From Fragilaria crotonensis (lineage: Eukaryota; Bacillariophyta; Fragilariophyceae; Fragilariales; Fragilariaceae), in assembly GCA_022925895.1 (NCBI GenBank), contig JAKSYS010000238.1, positions 16,995 to 80,994 of the forward strand: a stretch of DNA of 64,000 nt, given 5' to 3'. Shown here piece by piece: positions 23,430 to 34,003 of the stretch (the stretch's first letter is position 1; every line of letters starts with the position of its first letter). The notes beneath the pieces are model-generated. The model saw only the letters and a list, made by a program, of their open reading frames with translations. It searched no databases and was not told the DNA's origin. Both the position numbers and the translations under genes were made by a program.

Positions 23430-24160
23430 GCCTCCAAGGTACTGTCGTGGTGCGAACTCGTCCCAGTACTTGACAGTACCATGAGTACAGTACGTAGACA
23501 ATGGTACAGGCACAACAGGAGTACCTCAACAAATCAATCAGTTGCTCACAATGATGGAAAACGACGATTCAACACAACATTCTTGTGTTGATAGGACAAA
23601 ACAATCAAAACTCACGAACAAGAACGACAGTTAAGTGCCCTTGTTAGTGGAAAGGAAGAAGAAGCAAAGGGCAAGGGGACAAGCACAGAATGAAACATTC
23701 AATGCGGTGTTGGGCATGACACCAAGTTGTGACATCGACAACCGTACAGCAGGCACAAGGTAGTATTGTAATAAACCGTAGGCCCACCAAGGTACTGTCA
23801 TACTCCCAGTACTTGATAGCAACATGTGTACAGTACGTAGACAACAGTACATGCACAAGGTAGTGTTGTACCGTAGCCTCCAAGGTACTGTCGTATTCCC
23901 AGTACTTGGCAGTACCATAAGTACGGTACGTAGACCACGGTACAGGCGCGACGTAGTGTATTACCGTAGCTCCAAGGTACTGTCGACTCCCAGTACTTGG
24001 CAGCACCCTAAGTACGGTAGGTAGACGACTGTACAGGCGCGACGTAGTGTATCACCGTAACCTCCAAGGTACTGTCGTGCGAACTCGTCCCAGTACTTGA
24101 CTGCACCCTGAGCACCGTACGTAGACAACGGTACTGGCACAACGGGAGTACCTCAAAACT
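23430..24160. repeat. GTAC-rich minisatellite, units of about 95-110 bp
   Basis: At least five degenerate units built on CTCCAAGGTACTGTCGT, CCCAGTACTTGACAGTACC, and GTACGTAGACAACGGTAC are seen at about 23440, 23790, 23880, 23960 and 24060. The units are rich in GTAC and in short palindromes. A related GTAC-dense stretch continues at about 24590-24760. The position beyond the start of the transposon accessory gene fits a subterminal repeat block, which in CACTA-type elements binds transposase. That role is inference. Confidence 0.75.
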
Positions 24161-25079
24161 CATTCGACCATCACCATGATGGAAACATTCAATCAACACA
24201 ACAATCAACACGAAAAAAGCACATTTGCAGTCTTACCACTTAAGACGGCAATGTCTTGTGGGTGGGAAAGGACGAAGAAGGAGCGAAGATGCCAAATAAT
24301 GGAGCATCAATGTGGTGTCGGGCATGACACCAAGTGGTGGAGTGCTCAACGAACGAAGTGTGAGATGTGACACTTCCCGCAAAAAAAATCACGTACGATT
24401 CTACTAAAGATAATACTGTGGCTGAAAAAGAATTAATTCCTTGTAGAAATATACAGCATGCACTGGTATTGGTGCCAAAGAATTAATCAGTACATACTAT
24501 CGCCTACAATTCTACGGTTTGTTGTTGAAAACACAAGATCACGTAGTACGTAGCATAGTGTCATAGGAGTACTCGCATGCTATAGTAATGAAAGTACCGT
24601 ACACAGTACCACACTACCATACACACAGACCACGCCGTAGCTACCATACTGTACACCACCGCACCATACTAAACGTACTGTAGCAGGCACCGAACACCAT
24701 GCACCATGCACCAGACACGCCCATAGCTACTTGTACAACGTACAATGTACAGCGTACATCAGGGAGTGCAAATCTCTGATTTGTACATCTTAATTTACAA
24801 GACTTTGTAAATGTTTCTGTGATGTTTTACCGAATGTTTCTTATATTCATATTTCCAAGTTTCTACTTTTTTATTTACAATTCAAAATTAATATGTACAA
24901 AATGTAGAGAAATATTGGTTATGTCGTACTCAGTTTTATTCATAGTTGATTGAGAAATATTCACAACTTCTTCTTCGGTTTCAGCTTGCTGCTACGACCA
25001 ATTCTGGGGGGTTGCAATCTGTTTCAGTGCTGTACTGTGCGTTATTGTTTCTAAAGTTCTACTACCAGGTATCACGAAC
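24161..25079. other. Intergenic, AT-rich with GTAC-rich patch
   Basis: Includes a partial repeat of GGGCATGACACCAAGT (23712 and 24319), flanking the minisatellite. Then comes a GTAC-rich patch to about 24760 and a plain AT-rich stretch. No gene is supported. It lies downstream of the stop of gene X. Confidence 0.5.
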
Positions 25080-25179
25080 CTACACGGCTTCTTGAACTCT
25101 GTCGACATCATCTTCTTCAGGAGCTGGTGGTTGCAGTTGTTGATGCTGTGCATGGGCGATCAGGAGCTGCATATTGAAT
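25080..25179 (-). pseudogene. Gene X, 3' end (beyond Copia-2)
   Basis: The last 30 or so codons of gene X: MQLLIAHAQHQQLQPP, then an acidic EEDDVD tail and a TAG at 25080. Removing Copia-2 and one TGAAT copy joins this in frame to the part at 32404-32740 (…VYNEF then NMQLL). The acidic tail resembles the DLDDDDP end of the homologue X' at 50216-51880. Confidence 0.75.
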
Positions 25180-25582
25180 TGTGAGACCCTCCCTAGTACG
25201 GCGGCTCCACAAACAGTGACTCGCTTGGGAGTCGGGTTAGGACAAAGCCGTCGCAATGAAGAGGAACGAACGCAGAAGCAAGAAGGCACGACGCGTGGCG
25301 ATGTCGATATCGAACGTGTGATGGGTGATGTGTTGGCGTTCGTGTTGTGGCTAAGTATATCCTTCGGCCTCTTCACCCTTACGATCAAATGGACCGGCAA
25401 GAATGCGATTGAGGGAATAAAGGATTATATTAGAAGTTGTGTGCCGATGGAGTACATCGGCCTTAAGCTAAATTAGTCGGAGTTGCGCATTTGATAGCGC
25501 ATCAGCATCGACCGTAGATAGTCGACCGTGCGCAGTAGACAGTAGCACGGTGTCATGGAGATATATAGAATATGCACTGACA
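25180..25582 (-). repeat. Copia-2 3' LTR (element is on the minus strand)
   Basis: 403 bp, TGTGAGACCC...GCACTGACA on the plus strand, 402 of 403 positions matching 32001-32403 by eye. On the minus strand it is preceded by AATGGGAGTG, a polypurine tract. Parts such as ACAACTTCTAATATA, GCATTCTTGCCGGTC, GATCGTAAGGGTGAAGAGG and AGGGAGGGTCTCACA are shared with the Copia-3 LTR, so the two elements are related. Confidence 0.95.
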
Positions 25583-25645
25583 CACTCCCATTGTGAGCAT
25601 AGGTCGCAATGAGCAAACAGAAGTGCATCGGGAAGAGAAGAGAGA

Positions 25646-27805
25646 TTAGGGCGACATTGGTGCCCAGGGAGCGCCATAGTGACCCATGAGACGACGGACA
25701 TGACGATGGTGCAAGGTGGAGCCGAGTGACTTTGTCAAGGAGTCCGCAGAATTGACGACGCCAGGGATATGAGAGAGAACAATTTCTCCATTAGCCTTCC
25801 ATTCTTGCAGAGCGAAGTGCTGAATGTCGATATGGCGCGCACGTGGCGTTGGACGACTTGCGTTCACCATGAGGATGGCAGCGGCGTTATCTTCAAACAG
25901 GGTCGTCGGTTCGAGCTGTGGATAACCGAGTTCGAGAAGTATGGACCGCAAGTATTTCGCAATCTTGGCGGCGTGAACGGCAGCGAGGAATTCCGCCTCA
26001 GTGGAACTCGTGGAGACCGTCGATTGTATCTTGGATTTATACGCCAAGGGACCACCGCCGAGCATGAAAACGAGACCGGTGATTGAGCGACGTGTAGTCA
26101 GATCGGTAGCGTGCGCGGCATCCACGTATCCGGCGAGTTCGGTAGGCGACTGTGGTTGCGGGAAAACAGGGAGAGATGGATCGGATGGCAGAGGTTGGAA
26201 AACGCCGGGCGGAAGCGATGTAATGAGAGTGCGTCGCCAATAGAACAAACCCCAATTTTTCGTCATACGAAGATATCGCGCTACGCGTCGTAGGGCATCG
26301 TAGTGGACTTTAGCCGGATGATCGGAGAAACGAGCGAGCGTTGTGACTGCATATCCAATGTCCGGTCGAGCGACGACATATGCGTAAATTAACGCGCCCA
26401 GGACACTTCGGTAGGAAAACCCAGCAGCCGTTTCAAGGTCACGGGATTCGGCAGTGTCATCACGAGGCGCAGTGGCGTAATCATCAAACATTTGTTGTGT
26501 TGTTGATGCGGCAAGAGGTTCAATTGGCTTCTCGTCAGCCTCACGTGATCCGGAAGATGACCAACCATAGTGCGCGAGCAGTTTGTCGATGTAAGACTCG
26601 CATGTGATCTTGATATATCGATCACATTGTTCGACGTCGACGCCATTGAAAGAATCCAAAACACCTTCGTCACGAAGATCGATACCGTCCTCAGAGCAGA
26701 TGATGCGCACAAGGTCTCTGATCGCGTCGGGATTGACACAACCGATGGCCAAGTCATCGACTTGGCGACAGATGAGCATGCGATGGCCTTTGTAGACGCC
26801 TTGGTAGAGACTTCGCTCATGGGTTGTTGAAGTGAAGCCATGACGAGCGATGACGGAATTCACAAACTTCTCCCAAAGCGCGCCAGATTCCGGATGACCT
26901 TGAAGGGCATGTTGGACAGGGAGCACCATGTCACGAGAGATGGCAACCTCGTATCGAGCAAGATACCAATCGGCATACTGGTCGTCGATGACAACGAAAG
27001 TCGGTTGATTCGGTGGCGGTGAGTTCGCGTATGCGTTCGTTGCATCCACTTTTAAACTGACGAAGCCCTCGTGGGCACACAAGGCAAAGAAAAGACGCAT
27101 GCAAGGTTGTTCGATACAACTAGAGTAGGTGTTAGCCAACTTTAGTTGAGGTGCCGCACGAGGGGATCCGTCGCAACAGTTTCTCGCCTTGCGAGTGCCA
27201 TCACCTTTGATGGCGTAGTTCCAATGTTGACGAAGGACAATCGCATCTTTTGGTGCGGGGACAGGGGCACCATACATTTCCTGCTTTGCCATTGAGTCAA
27301 GCTGTTTGAATTCAGCAGCTTGCCACTCTTTCCAATTGGGAAGACGTCGGAGTTTACGTCGCGTGAAACTCCCAAGGCCTTGTTCTTCGGATGTTCCATG
27401 AGTCGTTGTGTTGAGCGATCGCAGCAGAAGCTGTACATGGTCATCATCGAGTTCGTCGGTATTGTCATGACGAGCGACATCATTGTCGATGGACTCTGCC
27501 GTCGAAGGTGAAGAGTTGATCGACGAGATGGTACGAAGCTGATCAACCGACAGATGAAGCGGCTGGTCGAGATGTCGATCGGTGACGGGGATGTATCGGT
27601 CGGGAGCGAACACGATCTTGAAGGACGGTGCGTCGGAAGCCACAGCGGCGTGGAGAGCATCCAGGATGGACGCCGCGGTGAACACGGCCACGTCGTTGAT
27701 TGAACGACGAAGGCGCCGATATACTTTCGACGAACATTTCGGATCCGAGAGGCAGTGGTGTTTGGTATTACTCCAGAGACAAAGCCTCGTTTCCGAATAT
27801 GACAT
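25646..27805 (-). CDS. Copia-2 reverse transcriptase and RNase H (C-terminal pol)
   Basis: An open frame of about 719 codons, the C-terminal part of pol. Motifs: HWNYAIKGDGTRKARNC, LKVDATNAYANSPPP (motif A), LQGHPESGALWEKFV, ICRQVDDLAIGC (motif C, QVDD instead of YVDD). RNase H shows AGYVDAAHATDLTTRRS, STSSTEAEFLAAV and FEDNAAAI, and the C-terminus has ARHIDIQHFALQEW and SADSLTKSLG. The first part, up to about 27700, is the shadow of the integrase frame; true coding in this frame begins near SINDVAVFTAAS. Family function: cDNA synthesis. Confidence 0.92.
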   Translation of the reverse strand: MSYSETRLCLWSNTKHHCLSDPKCSSKVYRRLRRSINDVAVFTAASILDALHAAVASDAPSFKIVFAPDRYIPVTDRHLDQPLHLSVDQLRTISSINSSPSTAESIDNDVARHDNTDELDDDHVQLLLRSLNTTTHGTSEEQGLGSFTRRKLRRLPNWKEWQAAEFKQLDSMAKQEMYGAPVPAPKDAIVLRQHWNYAIKGDGTRKARNCCDGSPRAAPQLKLANTYSSCIEQPCMRLFFALCAHEGFVSLKVDATNAYANSPPPNQPTFVVIDDQYADWYLARYEVAISRDMVLPVQHALQGHPESGALWEKFVNSVIARHGFTSTTHERSLYQGVYKGHRMLICRQVDDLAIGCVNPDAIRDLVRIICSEDGIDLRDEGVLDSFNGVDVEQCDRYIKITCESYIDKLLAHYGWSSSGSREADEKPIEPLAASTTQQMFDDYATAPRDDTAESRDLETAAGFSYRSVLGALIYAYVVARPDIGYAVTTLARFSDHPAKVHYDALRRVARYLRMTKNWGLFYWRRTLITSLPPGVFQPLPSDPSLPVFPQPQSPTELAGYVDAAHATDLTTRRSITGLVFMLGGGPLAYKSKIQSTVSTSSTEAEFLAAVHAAKIAKYLRSILLELGYPQLEPTTLFEDNAAAILMVNASRPTPRARHIDIQHFALQEWKANGEIVLSHIPGVVNSADSLTKSLGSTLHHRHVRRLMGHYGAPWAPMSP

Positions 27806-28820
27806 TCTTTGATCTCGAAGCCGAGGCTGGGATGCTCACAAGAAATGTGAGGGGACAGTTCATCGAGGCGGTCGAAAGGATCGTCGGAAACATCCAAGTT
27901 GAGGAGCGGGAGGTCTAAACGATCAGGTTCGATGACGCCATCGTCGGCCAGGTTCCGTAGAAGCTTTACGTTCGGAGGCGGCTCACTAAGATCGTTCATT
28001 CCTTCGTCGAAGCGCGCATGGGTGGCAGTCTTGACGGTTGAGCTGGCAAGGTCGAAGTAGTACATGACCTTCAGGGAGCGCGAGTAGCCAAGGAAGGTGC
28101 CGAGTCGAGAGTTGGGAACGACGCGACCGTAGCGAGCGGTTGTTGGGCGCACGTGCATACGACATCCGAATGTCCGAAGCTTTGCCAGGTTGGGGAGCGG
28201 AGCGCCACACATTTCGTATGGGCTCGACGGTCGGTCGCCATGGGGAACAAAGTTGTAGAGTCGGATGTAATGGTAGAATGCATATGGCCAGAAGTTTGGT
28301 TGTAGATTCGCGCCAGAAAGCATGGCACGAAGTGCATCGCCGATTGTCTGGTGTGGTCGTTCGCCAGGTCCATTTTGGTGTGACGAGTCGGGACCAGTAA
28401 GCTCAACTGCGTAGCCAAAGTTCGCAAAGGTACGGTGAATGTCGCGACATTTGCCGAGTTCGCCACCCCCCATCCATGCGAACATACTTGTCTGGACAAT
28501 TAGGAGCATTGCTGGCAAGCCAGCTATTGATCCAATCGACGGGAGGAGCCTTTGTTGGGAAGGCACGACCGAATATACGGCCACTGAAGTGGTCGGTCAG
28601 TAGGACATAGCACGTCTCACCGTTGAGGCCGACGAGAGTGTTGTGTCGGATTGAATCGCGGCTCTTTTGGACCATGAAACCAAAGTCGATTGACAGGCCT
28701 TGGTTGCAAGTTGTCGCCCGCATTGTGGTCCCTGTTCCTTTTGGAGTCTTCCGAAGCTTAGCGGCAAGGCAGATGGGACATTCTTCGAGCTCCGTCGGGA
28801 GCTTGAATTGTGGCATTCCT
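27700..28820 (-). pseudogene. Copia-2 integrase region
   Basis: A zinc-binding part starts near 28820 with LWHQRLGHINFRRL (in the frame ending at 28758) and CPICLAAKLRK (about 28770). The catalytic core has GLSIDFGFMVQ (first Asp), VRMDGGGELGKC (second Asp, across a frame change near 28480) and HQNGPGERPHQTIGD (Glu). The GKR-like block TARYGRVVPNSRLGTFLGYS follows. At about 27700 the coding frame shifts to the reverse transcriptase frame. The integrase inserts element cDNA; here the 5-bp duplication TGAAT fits. Confidence 0.85.
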
Positions 28821-31075
28821 TTTTACAAACCGGTGCATTTCTGATAAACGCCGGAAATTTATGTGTCCAAGGCGTTGATGCCACAGCATTCGCAAGGCCG
28901 AGCGGCTGAGGGATCGCACGACGTATGCTTCCTGGTGGTTCGGCGAGAATTCCGGGAGGTCTTCGTCGGTGTCCAAGATGTCAGGACGTTCGGTAATGAT
29001 GTCCTGGTAATCGATTGTACGGAATTCAAGACCTGCGGGAGCCATCCCATACCCATAGATGTAGGGCCTTGCGTTACCGTCAGGTGAAACGGGCAACAGG
29101 CCTAACGGTGGGTCCAGGGCAGGTGGAGAATGGCATGCGGTGCAAGTCATGCCGTCGGTCGGATCGAGGATCGTGGCGGCAGTGGCAGGTGCATGTTCCG
29201 TGCATAGTTTCCGAACGAGGACTTGATCCGAAGGGAGCGGAGCCAGATGGGCTTCGGGCGACGGAGCAATCAAGGCTTCGGTGAACGTCAAACCTCCTCG
29301 ACTTGCCGTCGGTTGCAAGATAATGTAGATGTCTTGCGAACTTCGGAGGCGATTCGGGAAGTGAATATGTCCGATGCTCTCGGTGAAGCTTGACATGTGG
29401 TATCCATCGGTGCCCAGCTGCTTCGAAATGGCTGCGTGCGAAATAATGATGCCTGGAATTGTGGGGAGTGTAGTACGTCCGAATGAACACGGACGATGGG
29501 GCCTCCGGCATTTCCACGATTATCCACTGGTACACACAAGAAACCGACGCCGACAGGTTGGTGCGCGTGATGACCGGCATCAAAGAGGCGGACGTTTGTG
29601 CGGCGGAGTGGACGATAAGCAAACAAAAGGTGGCGATCGTTGGCAGTGCAAGCCATGGATCCGTTGTCAGCATGTGCGAACGAGAGTTGGCGGGCACGAT
29701 CATATGTCTCGGCCAACCGACGAAGCAGGATGGGATCGGGAGCAACGTCGAGACGGACGGTGTCGGACGTGGGAAGGGCAGGAAGCACGTCGGCAACTGA
29801 AATGGAGATCGAATTGACGTTGGGGGCTTCGAAACAGGCTTCAAAGTCGACTTCGTCTTCAGCGGTGGCACGGAGCGAATTCTGTTGATATCCCACGAGA
29901 TCTTCTTTGTCGCCGTCGTCGTCGTCGTCGTTGGTGGCGGCGACGTCGATGTTGGCGGGTTCATCCTCCAAGATGCGATGCATTACTCGATTGTTGGCGC
30001 CAAGAGGTGGACGGTTGCGGGTGTTGGCAGAGTTCAGACGGCTGCGAAATTGTTTGTGTGAATTCGCAATCTGAGCCTTGAGCTGGGGATTGCGTTGTGC
30101 TAATCCTTCAGCGACGATATAATCCACAAAACGGTTGCAATCTTCCAGCTTGTGACCCGGGAGTTGGCAGCCAAGGCAAACGGAAGACGCATCTTGGTTT
30201 TGAGAGATAGCCCGAACCATGAGATTGATTTCATCGTCGAGGGTGGCGTCTGACGTCGACGACGAGAAATCCGGCGACGCGGTTTCGATCCTCCGGATGA
30301 TGGACGTCGGCGTTCTTCCTGACGGCGGATGCTGCGAGGATGGTGGGTCGCGGCCAATCTCGGAGGCATACTCGACGAAAGTCGTCGCGAGTTGCGCCAA
30401 CGAAAGTTTGAACGGAAGCGTGCCGTCGAGGCCGGTGCGCTTGTCGCGTTCGACTAAACGTCGGATCTCGGGACGCCATTCGGACGTCAAATTGCGGACA
30501 GATAGATCGAGGGCCTCCGATTCGGTGTACGTGCGAGTGGCTTGGCGCTCGCGTACCATGAAGTCTTGAAGCCGGCGGATGTACAAGCTGAATGTCTCCG
30601 TTCGTCGTTGGCGGGGAATTTCGCTTGCGGTCGAGAAGACTGAATGCAACAGGGGATGGTGGAGGCGAAATAGGGAGTAGATAGCATGGTATCCCGCCTG
30701 CGGTGGGCATCCTTCAACAGCGCCATGCTCTCGGGAGCCATTGGGGAATGTGGAGTCCTGGCTCAAAGCAGTGTAGATCAGACCGGACATGAAGGAATCT
30801 TTCTCTCGGACGGAAGCAGGGAGCCAAGTCCACCAAGCACCGTGGATTTCGTCTTCCTTTGCGGATTCATACGGCGGGCACCACACTCCCCATTGTAAGC
30901 ATGTGGAACAAAAGAGTTTGAACCAGTGCACGAACGAATCATTTTTGGATGAGTCGAATCTTGGGAAGCTAGCCTTACGAAAATCTTTGAACTTGACCTC
31001 GCCATACATGAATTGACTCATGTAATCTTCGTAGGATTCGGCGCCGAAGGTGACCTCTGCAGAGAAAGGATGCAT
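28821..31075 (-). pseudogene. Copia-2 gag and protease, with pre-integrase segment in a shifted frame
   Basis: Gag probably starts at the ATG at 31075 (MHPFSAEVTFGAESYEDYM); the frame is open upstream to a TTG at 31096 overlapping the stop of the previous ORF. The capsid part includes WFKLFCSTCLQWGVW and RQRRTETFSLYIRRLQ. A single CCHC knuckle, CLGCQLPGHKLEDC, lies near 30190-30150. The protease region has HADNGSMACTANDRHL near 29640, with DNGS as the likely active site. At about 29430 the frame shifts to a segment continuing to SALRMLWHQRLGHINF, the gag-pre-integrase part. Confidence 0.85.
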
Positions 31076-31092
31076 ACGTGTAGGTGTCCGAG

Positions 31093-31821
31093 TCAAATTA
31101 CCACCAGTTGTGCGTGGGCGAGCCGCCGAATTGAAGAGGGGGCGAGGTTCCGGGGGGGAGTGTGGAACCGTCCAGCAGTGATCGGAGGGCCGTGTCCGCT
31201 TGTTGGGCGAGTGTCCACCGGTTGTCCACGGAAAGTGGGAAGTGCAGCCGTGGAGTCGGCTATCTCAACGTCCTCGACGGGCGGTGCGATTTCCTCGTTC
31301 ATGCCGGGTGCGGTCTCGTTGATAGGGGCGTCCATCGGGGCAGACGTATCAACCACCGAAGGAGGGCCCTGGCGCGAGCGATGAGATCGACTCTCGTGAG
31401 TGCTCTGGGAAGATGCAGAGGATCCCGGCGGCTTTGGGATGTCGATATCCGGAAGTAGGAAGCGGATCATGATAGGGACGTGTACGATGTCGGACGGGCG
31501 AGAACGTTCCTTGAGACGTTGGACGATGAGGCGCTGGAGCGCCGGCTTTCGTAACGAGATGACGGAGTTGCGGCTGCGGGCGTGGTACATGCCAAATCCG
31601 GGGTCGGTCAGTGTAGGCAATAACTCTTCCGACAACCATGTGGTGTCTTCGAGTTGTTGGAGAACGCAGTTACGGATGGTGTCGTGATAGGTTTCCGTAA
31701 GTGACATTGTAGGCACATCGAAGATCTCTGTGAGTGGGATTTCTGCCATCGGGCAGTCCACAATATCGATGGTTATAACGAGACAGTCATTGTCGTATTG
31801 AACCTCCTCGGCGTCCACCAT
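31093..31821 (-). CDS. Copia-2 first ORF, domain shared with Copia-3
   Basis: A 242-codon ORF starting with ATG at 31821 (MVDAEEVQYDND). It has a folded-looking N-terminal part of about 130 residues and a Pro/Ser-rich C-terminal part. The core contains TIDIVDCPMAEIPLTEIFDV and SVISLRKPALQRLIVQRL. Copia-3 encodes a clear relative (VDVADSPIAELRLSEIYDV, DVISLRKPAMERLIRQTL). It stops at 31093, overlapping the gag frame by 4 bases. I do not recognise the domain. Being conserved in two elements with related LTRs, it is probably an element gene and not captured host sequence. Confidence 0.75.
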   Translation of the reverse strand: MVDAEEVQYDNDCLVITIDIVDCPMAEIPLTEIFDVPTMSLTETYHDTIRNCVLQQLEDTTWLSEELLPTLTDPGFGMYHARSRNSVISLRKPALQRLIVQRLKERSRPSDIVHVPIMIRFLLPDIDIPKPPGSSASSQSTHESRSHRSRQGPPSVVDTSAPMDAPINETAPGMNEEIAPPVEDVEIADSTAALPTFRGQPVDTRPTSGHGPPITAGRFHTPPRNLAPSSIRRLAHAQLVVI

Positions 31822-31986
31822 TTTGTTATCGGGTTTCAGAAATATGCGGTCCCGGATGTCTGGTCGGAGAGTATTTTTAACGCGGAGTGGCTACGTGGTT
31901 CCCGATATCATGTGAATCGTGTGACACCGAAGAACGCGAGAGAACTCGAAATCAGTCGGAGAGTGCGCAGAAAACAGTCGTAGAAT

Positions 31987-32000
31987 TTGGGCTCATAACC
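31987..32000 (-). other. Copia-2 primer-binding site, half-tRNA type
   Basis: On the minus strand, the 14 bases right after the 5' LTR read GGTTATGAGCCCAA. The complement, TTGGGCTCATAACC, fits the anticodon stem and loop of initiator tRNA-Met (GGG stem, CAT anticodon). Drosophila copia is known to prime from such a tRNA fragment. Confidence 0.85.
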
Positions 32001-32403
32001 TGTGAGACCCTCCCTAGTACGGCGGCTCCACAAACAGTGACTCGCTTGGGAGTCGGGTTAGGACAAAGCCGTCGCAATGAAGAGGAACGAACGCAGAAGC
32101 AAGAAGGCACGACGCGTGGCGATGTCGATATCGAACGTGTGATGGGTGATGTGTTGGCGTTCGTGTTGTGGCTAAGTATATCCTTCGGCCTCTTCACCCT
32201 TACGATCAAATGGACCGGCAAGAATGCGATTGAGGGAATAAAGGATTATATTAGAAGTTGTGTGCCGATGGAGTACATCGGCCTTAAGCTAAATTAGTCG
32301 GAGTTGCGCATTTGATAGCGCATCAGCATCGACCGTAGGTAGTCGACCGTGCGCAGTAGACAGTAGCACGGTGTCATGGAGATATATAGAATATGCACTG
32401 ACA
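32001..32403 (-). repeat. Copia-2 5' LTR (element is on the minus strand)
   Basis: 403 bp, matching 25180-25582 except position 32338. It is the promoter-bearing LTR of this minus-strand element. Confidence 0.95.
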
Positions 32404-34003
32404 TGAATTCATTATACACAATTGTCGGTGCTGCGTTGACAACTTCTGCCTCAATGTTTTCCCTTCCTGCATCTCGATTACGATCACCGTATGATTGTAT
32501 CATTTCCCGAGGGAACCACTGATCGAACTCTTCGCCCCTTTCCCTTCTGTCGTTATAGACCAATACAGCCAGGTTATTGAAACGCTCCATTCCTTCCCTT
32601 GACCAACTTTGCTTGGTGCCCCTTGTTTTGCCCGTGTACCGTGGGTTAATGACTTCAGGTGCAGGTTCGTCGGCGGGCGGTCCATTTCTGTTAACCATCC
32701 ATTCGTAATGCCATTGTTGCCAGTAATTTTCAAGACACAAGAGGAGGAATGCCTCATCTGTGACAGTGAACCACTCACTTAGATGTTTCTCGACCTATTC
32801 TCCTTGAATTTGGTGGCTCCAACCACAGTCTTCAGCAAGTCGTCCAATAAGTCCATGTAGATTTCACCCTCCAAAGCGCCATTTCTCAATGCTATGATTC
32901 GGTCCATGCTAAAGACTTCATTAAATCTGCCTTTCTTGGCAGTATAATATCTGTGTATCGAGGAGAAGAAGGCAGCACACACTCAGGGTTAGATGTTCAG
33001 AATTAAATGGTTGAAATGGACGCCGCAACCATCTTACCTTGGAATACTGTTTTTATCTTCTTATTGTGTTGTTCCTGTGCCTATATATCGACTCTTTCAC
33101 TGTTTTCCTTGCAGTCTCCCACCAGTTCTCAATATTACGATTGTCTACATCTAGCACCGCCGCCATGCATCGACAAATGGACATTTCGTTGTTGCTGAAA
33201 TCTAGGTCGCCATCAGTCACAAACTTTGTTTGGGGAACACATATTCCTTCACACTTTTGAATTGCAAACTTATCCGCACTTGCAACAGTGTTGCGTTGTC
33301 CTCCTTGTCCGCCTTGCCTCCTCCTTGTTGCTCCGCCACCTTGTATAGCAACTCCACCCCTCGAGCAAGAAGCGCCTCACCAACAAAATCTTGTCCAAGT
33401 TTGCAGGCATAACTGCTGCTGGTGCAGCATTTATGCCTACGCCTGCATAGGCACGGGCAGTAGCAACAGCTGCTGCTCCTGGTGCTGGAGCTTGCGCAGC
33501 AGTAGTAGTAGGAACACGCCGGGCACTGGCATGTGGAGCAGCACGGGAACGCTGGCCTCCTGCAGGGATATCAGGTGCTGATGGACCTGGTATCCCTGTA
33601 GCAGCACCCAAACTGGCACGAGCAGCTGCACCTCTTGTGTTTGGTGATGGTATGACTGTTGAAACCGCCGCCACTCTGGCAGCTGAACCTCTTGTATTTG
33701 GTGATGGTATGCTGTTGAAACCGATGCCGCCGCCACTCTGGCAGCTGCACCTCTTGTATTTGGTGATGGTATGACTGCTGTTGAAACCGATGCCGCCGCT
33801 TCAGTGCTCACAGGAGTTGTCCGACTGTTTCCAGGTGCTACTCTGCTGCGCGTTACTCTTGCTGCTGCTGTACGTGGTGACTCATCAGGATATGGTTGTG
33901 GTCTTGCCTGGTTCCGCCGAGTATTCACGTTCCCTTGTGCTGCACCTTGCGCATTACCCCTTAGTAATCTTGTGCTCTGACGCACTGGGGACGACGACAT
34001 CAT
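32404..34003 (-). pseudogene. Gene X, 5' and middle part; interrupted by Copia-2
   Basis: Starts with two consecutive ATGs at 34003/34000 (MMSSSPVRQSTRLLRGN). The N-terminal region is Ala/Ser/Thr-rich and disordered, with about three imperfect repeats of a unit containing VSTAVIPSPNTRGAAAR (33800-33620). Then comes SICRCMAAVLDVDNRN (about 33170-33110) and, in another frame, KGRFNEVFSMDRIIAL. The last block, KQSWSREGMERFNNLAVLVY (about 32605-32550), is shared with X' (GGWSREGTARFNELYNLV). Several frames are used, so either it is decayed or it has introns that I could not prove. The function is unknown. Confidence 0.6.

Larger units (their letters stand above)
25180..32403 (-). mobile_element. 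Copia-2: Ty1/copia LTR retrotransposon (CoDi-like)
   Basis: A 7224-bp element on the minus strand with 403-bp LTRs, flanked by TGAAT (25175-25179 and 32404-32408). The LTRs differ at one site found (25517 A, 32338 G). Reading on the minus strand, the order is an extra first ORF, gag with zinc knuckle, protease, integrase, reverse transcriptase, RNase H. Frame changes near 29430 and 27700 interrupt pol. The primer-binding site matches the anticodon arm of initiator tRNA-Met. It is inserted in the coding sequence of gene X. Confidence 0.95.
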
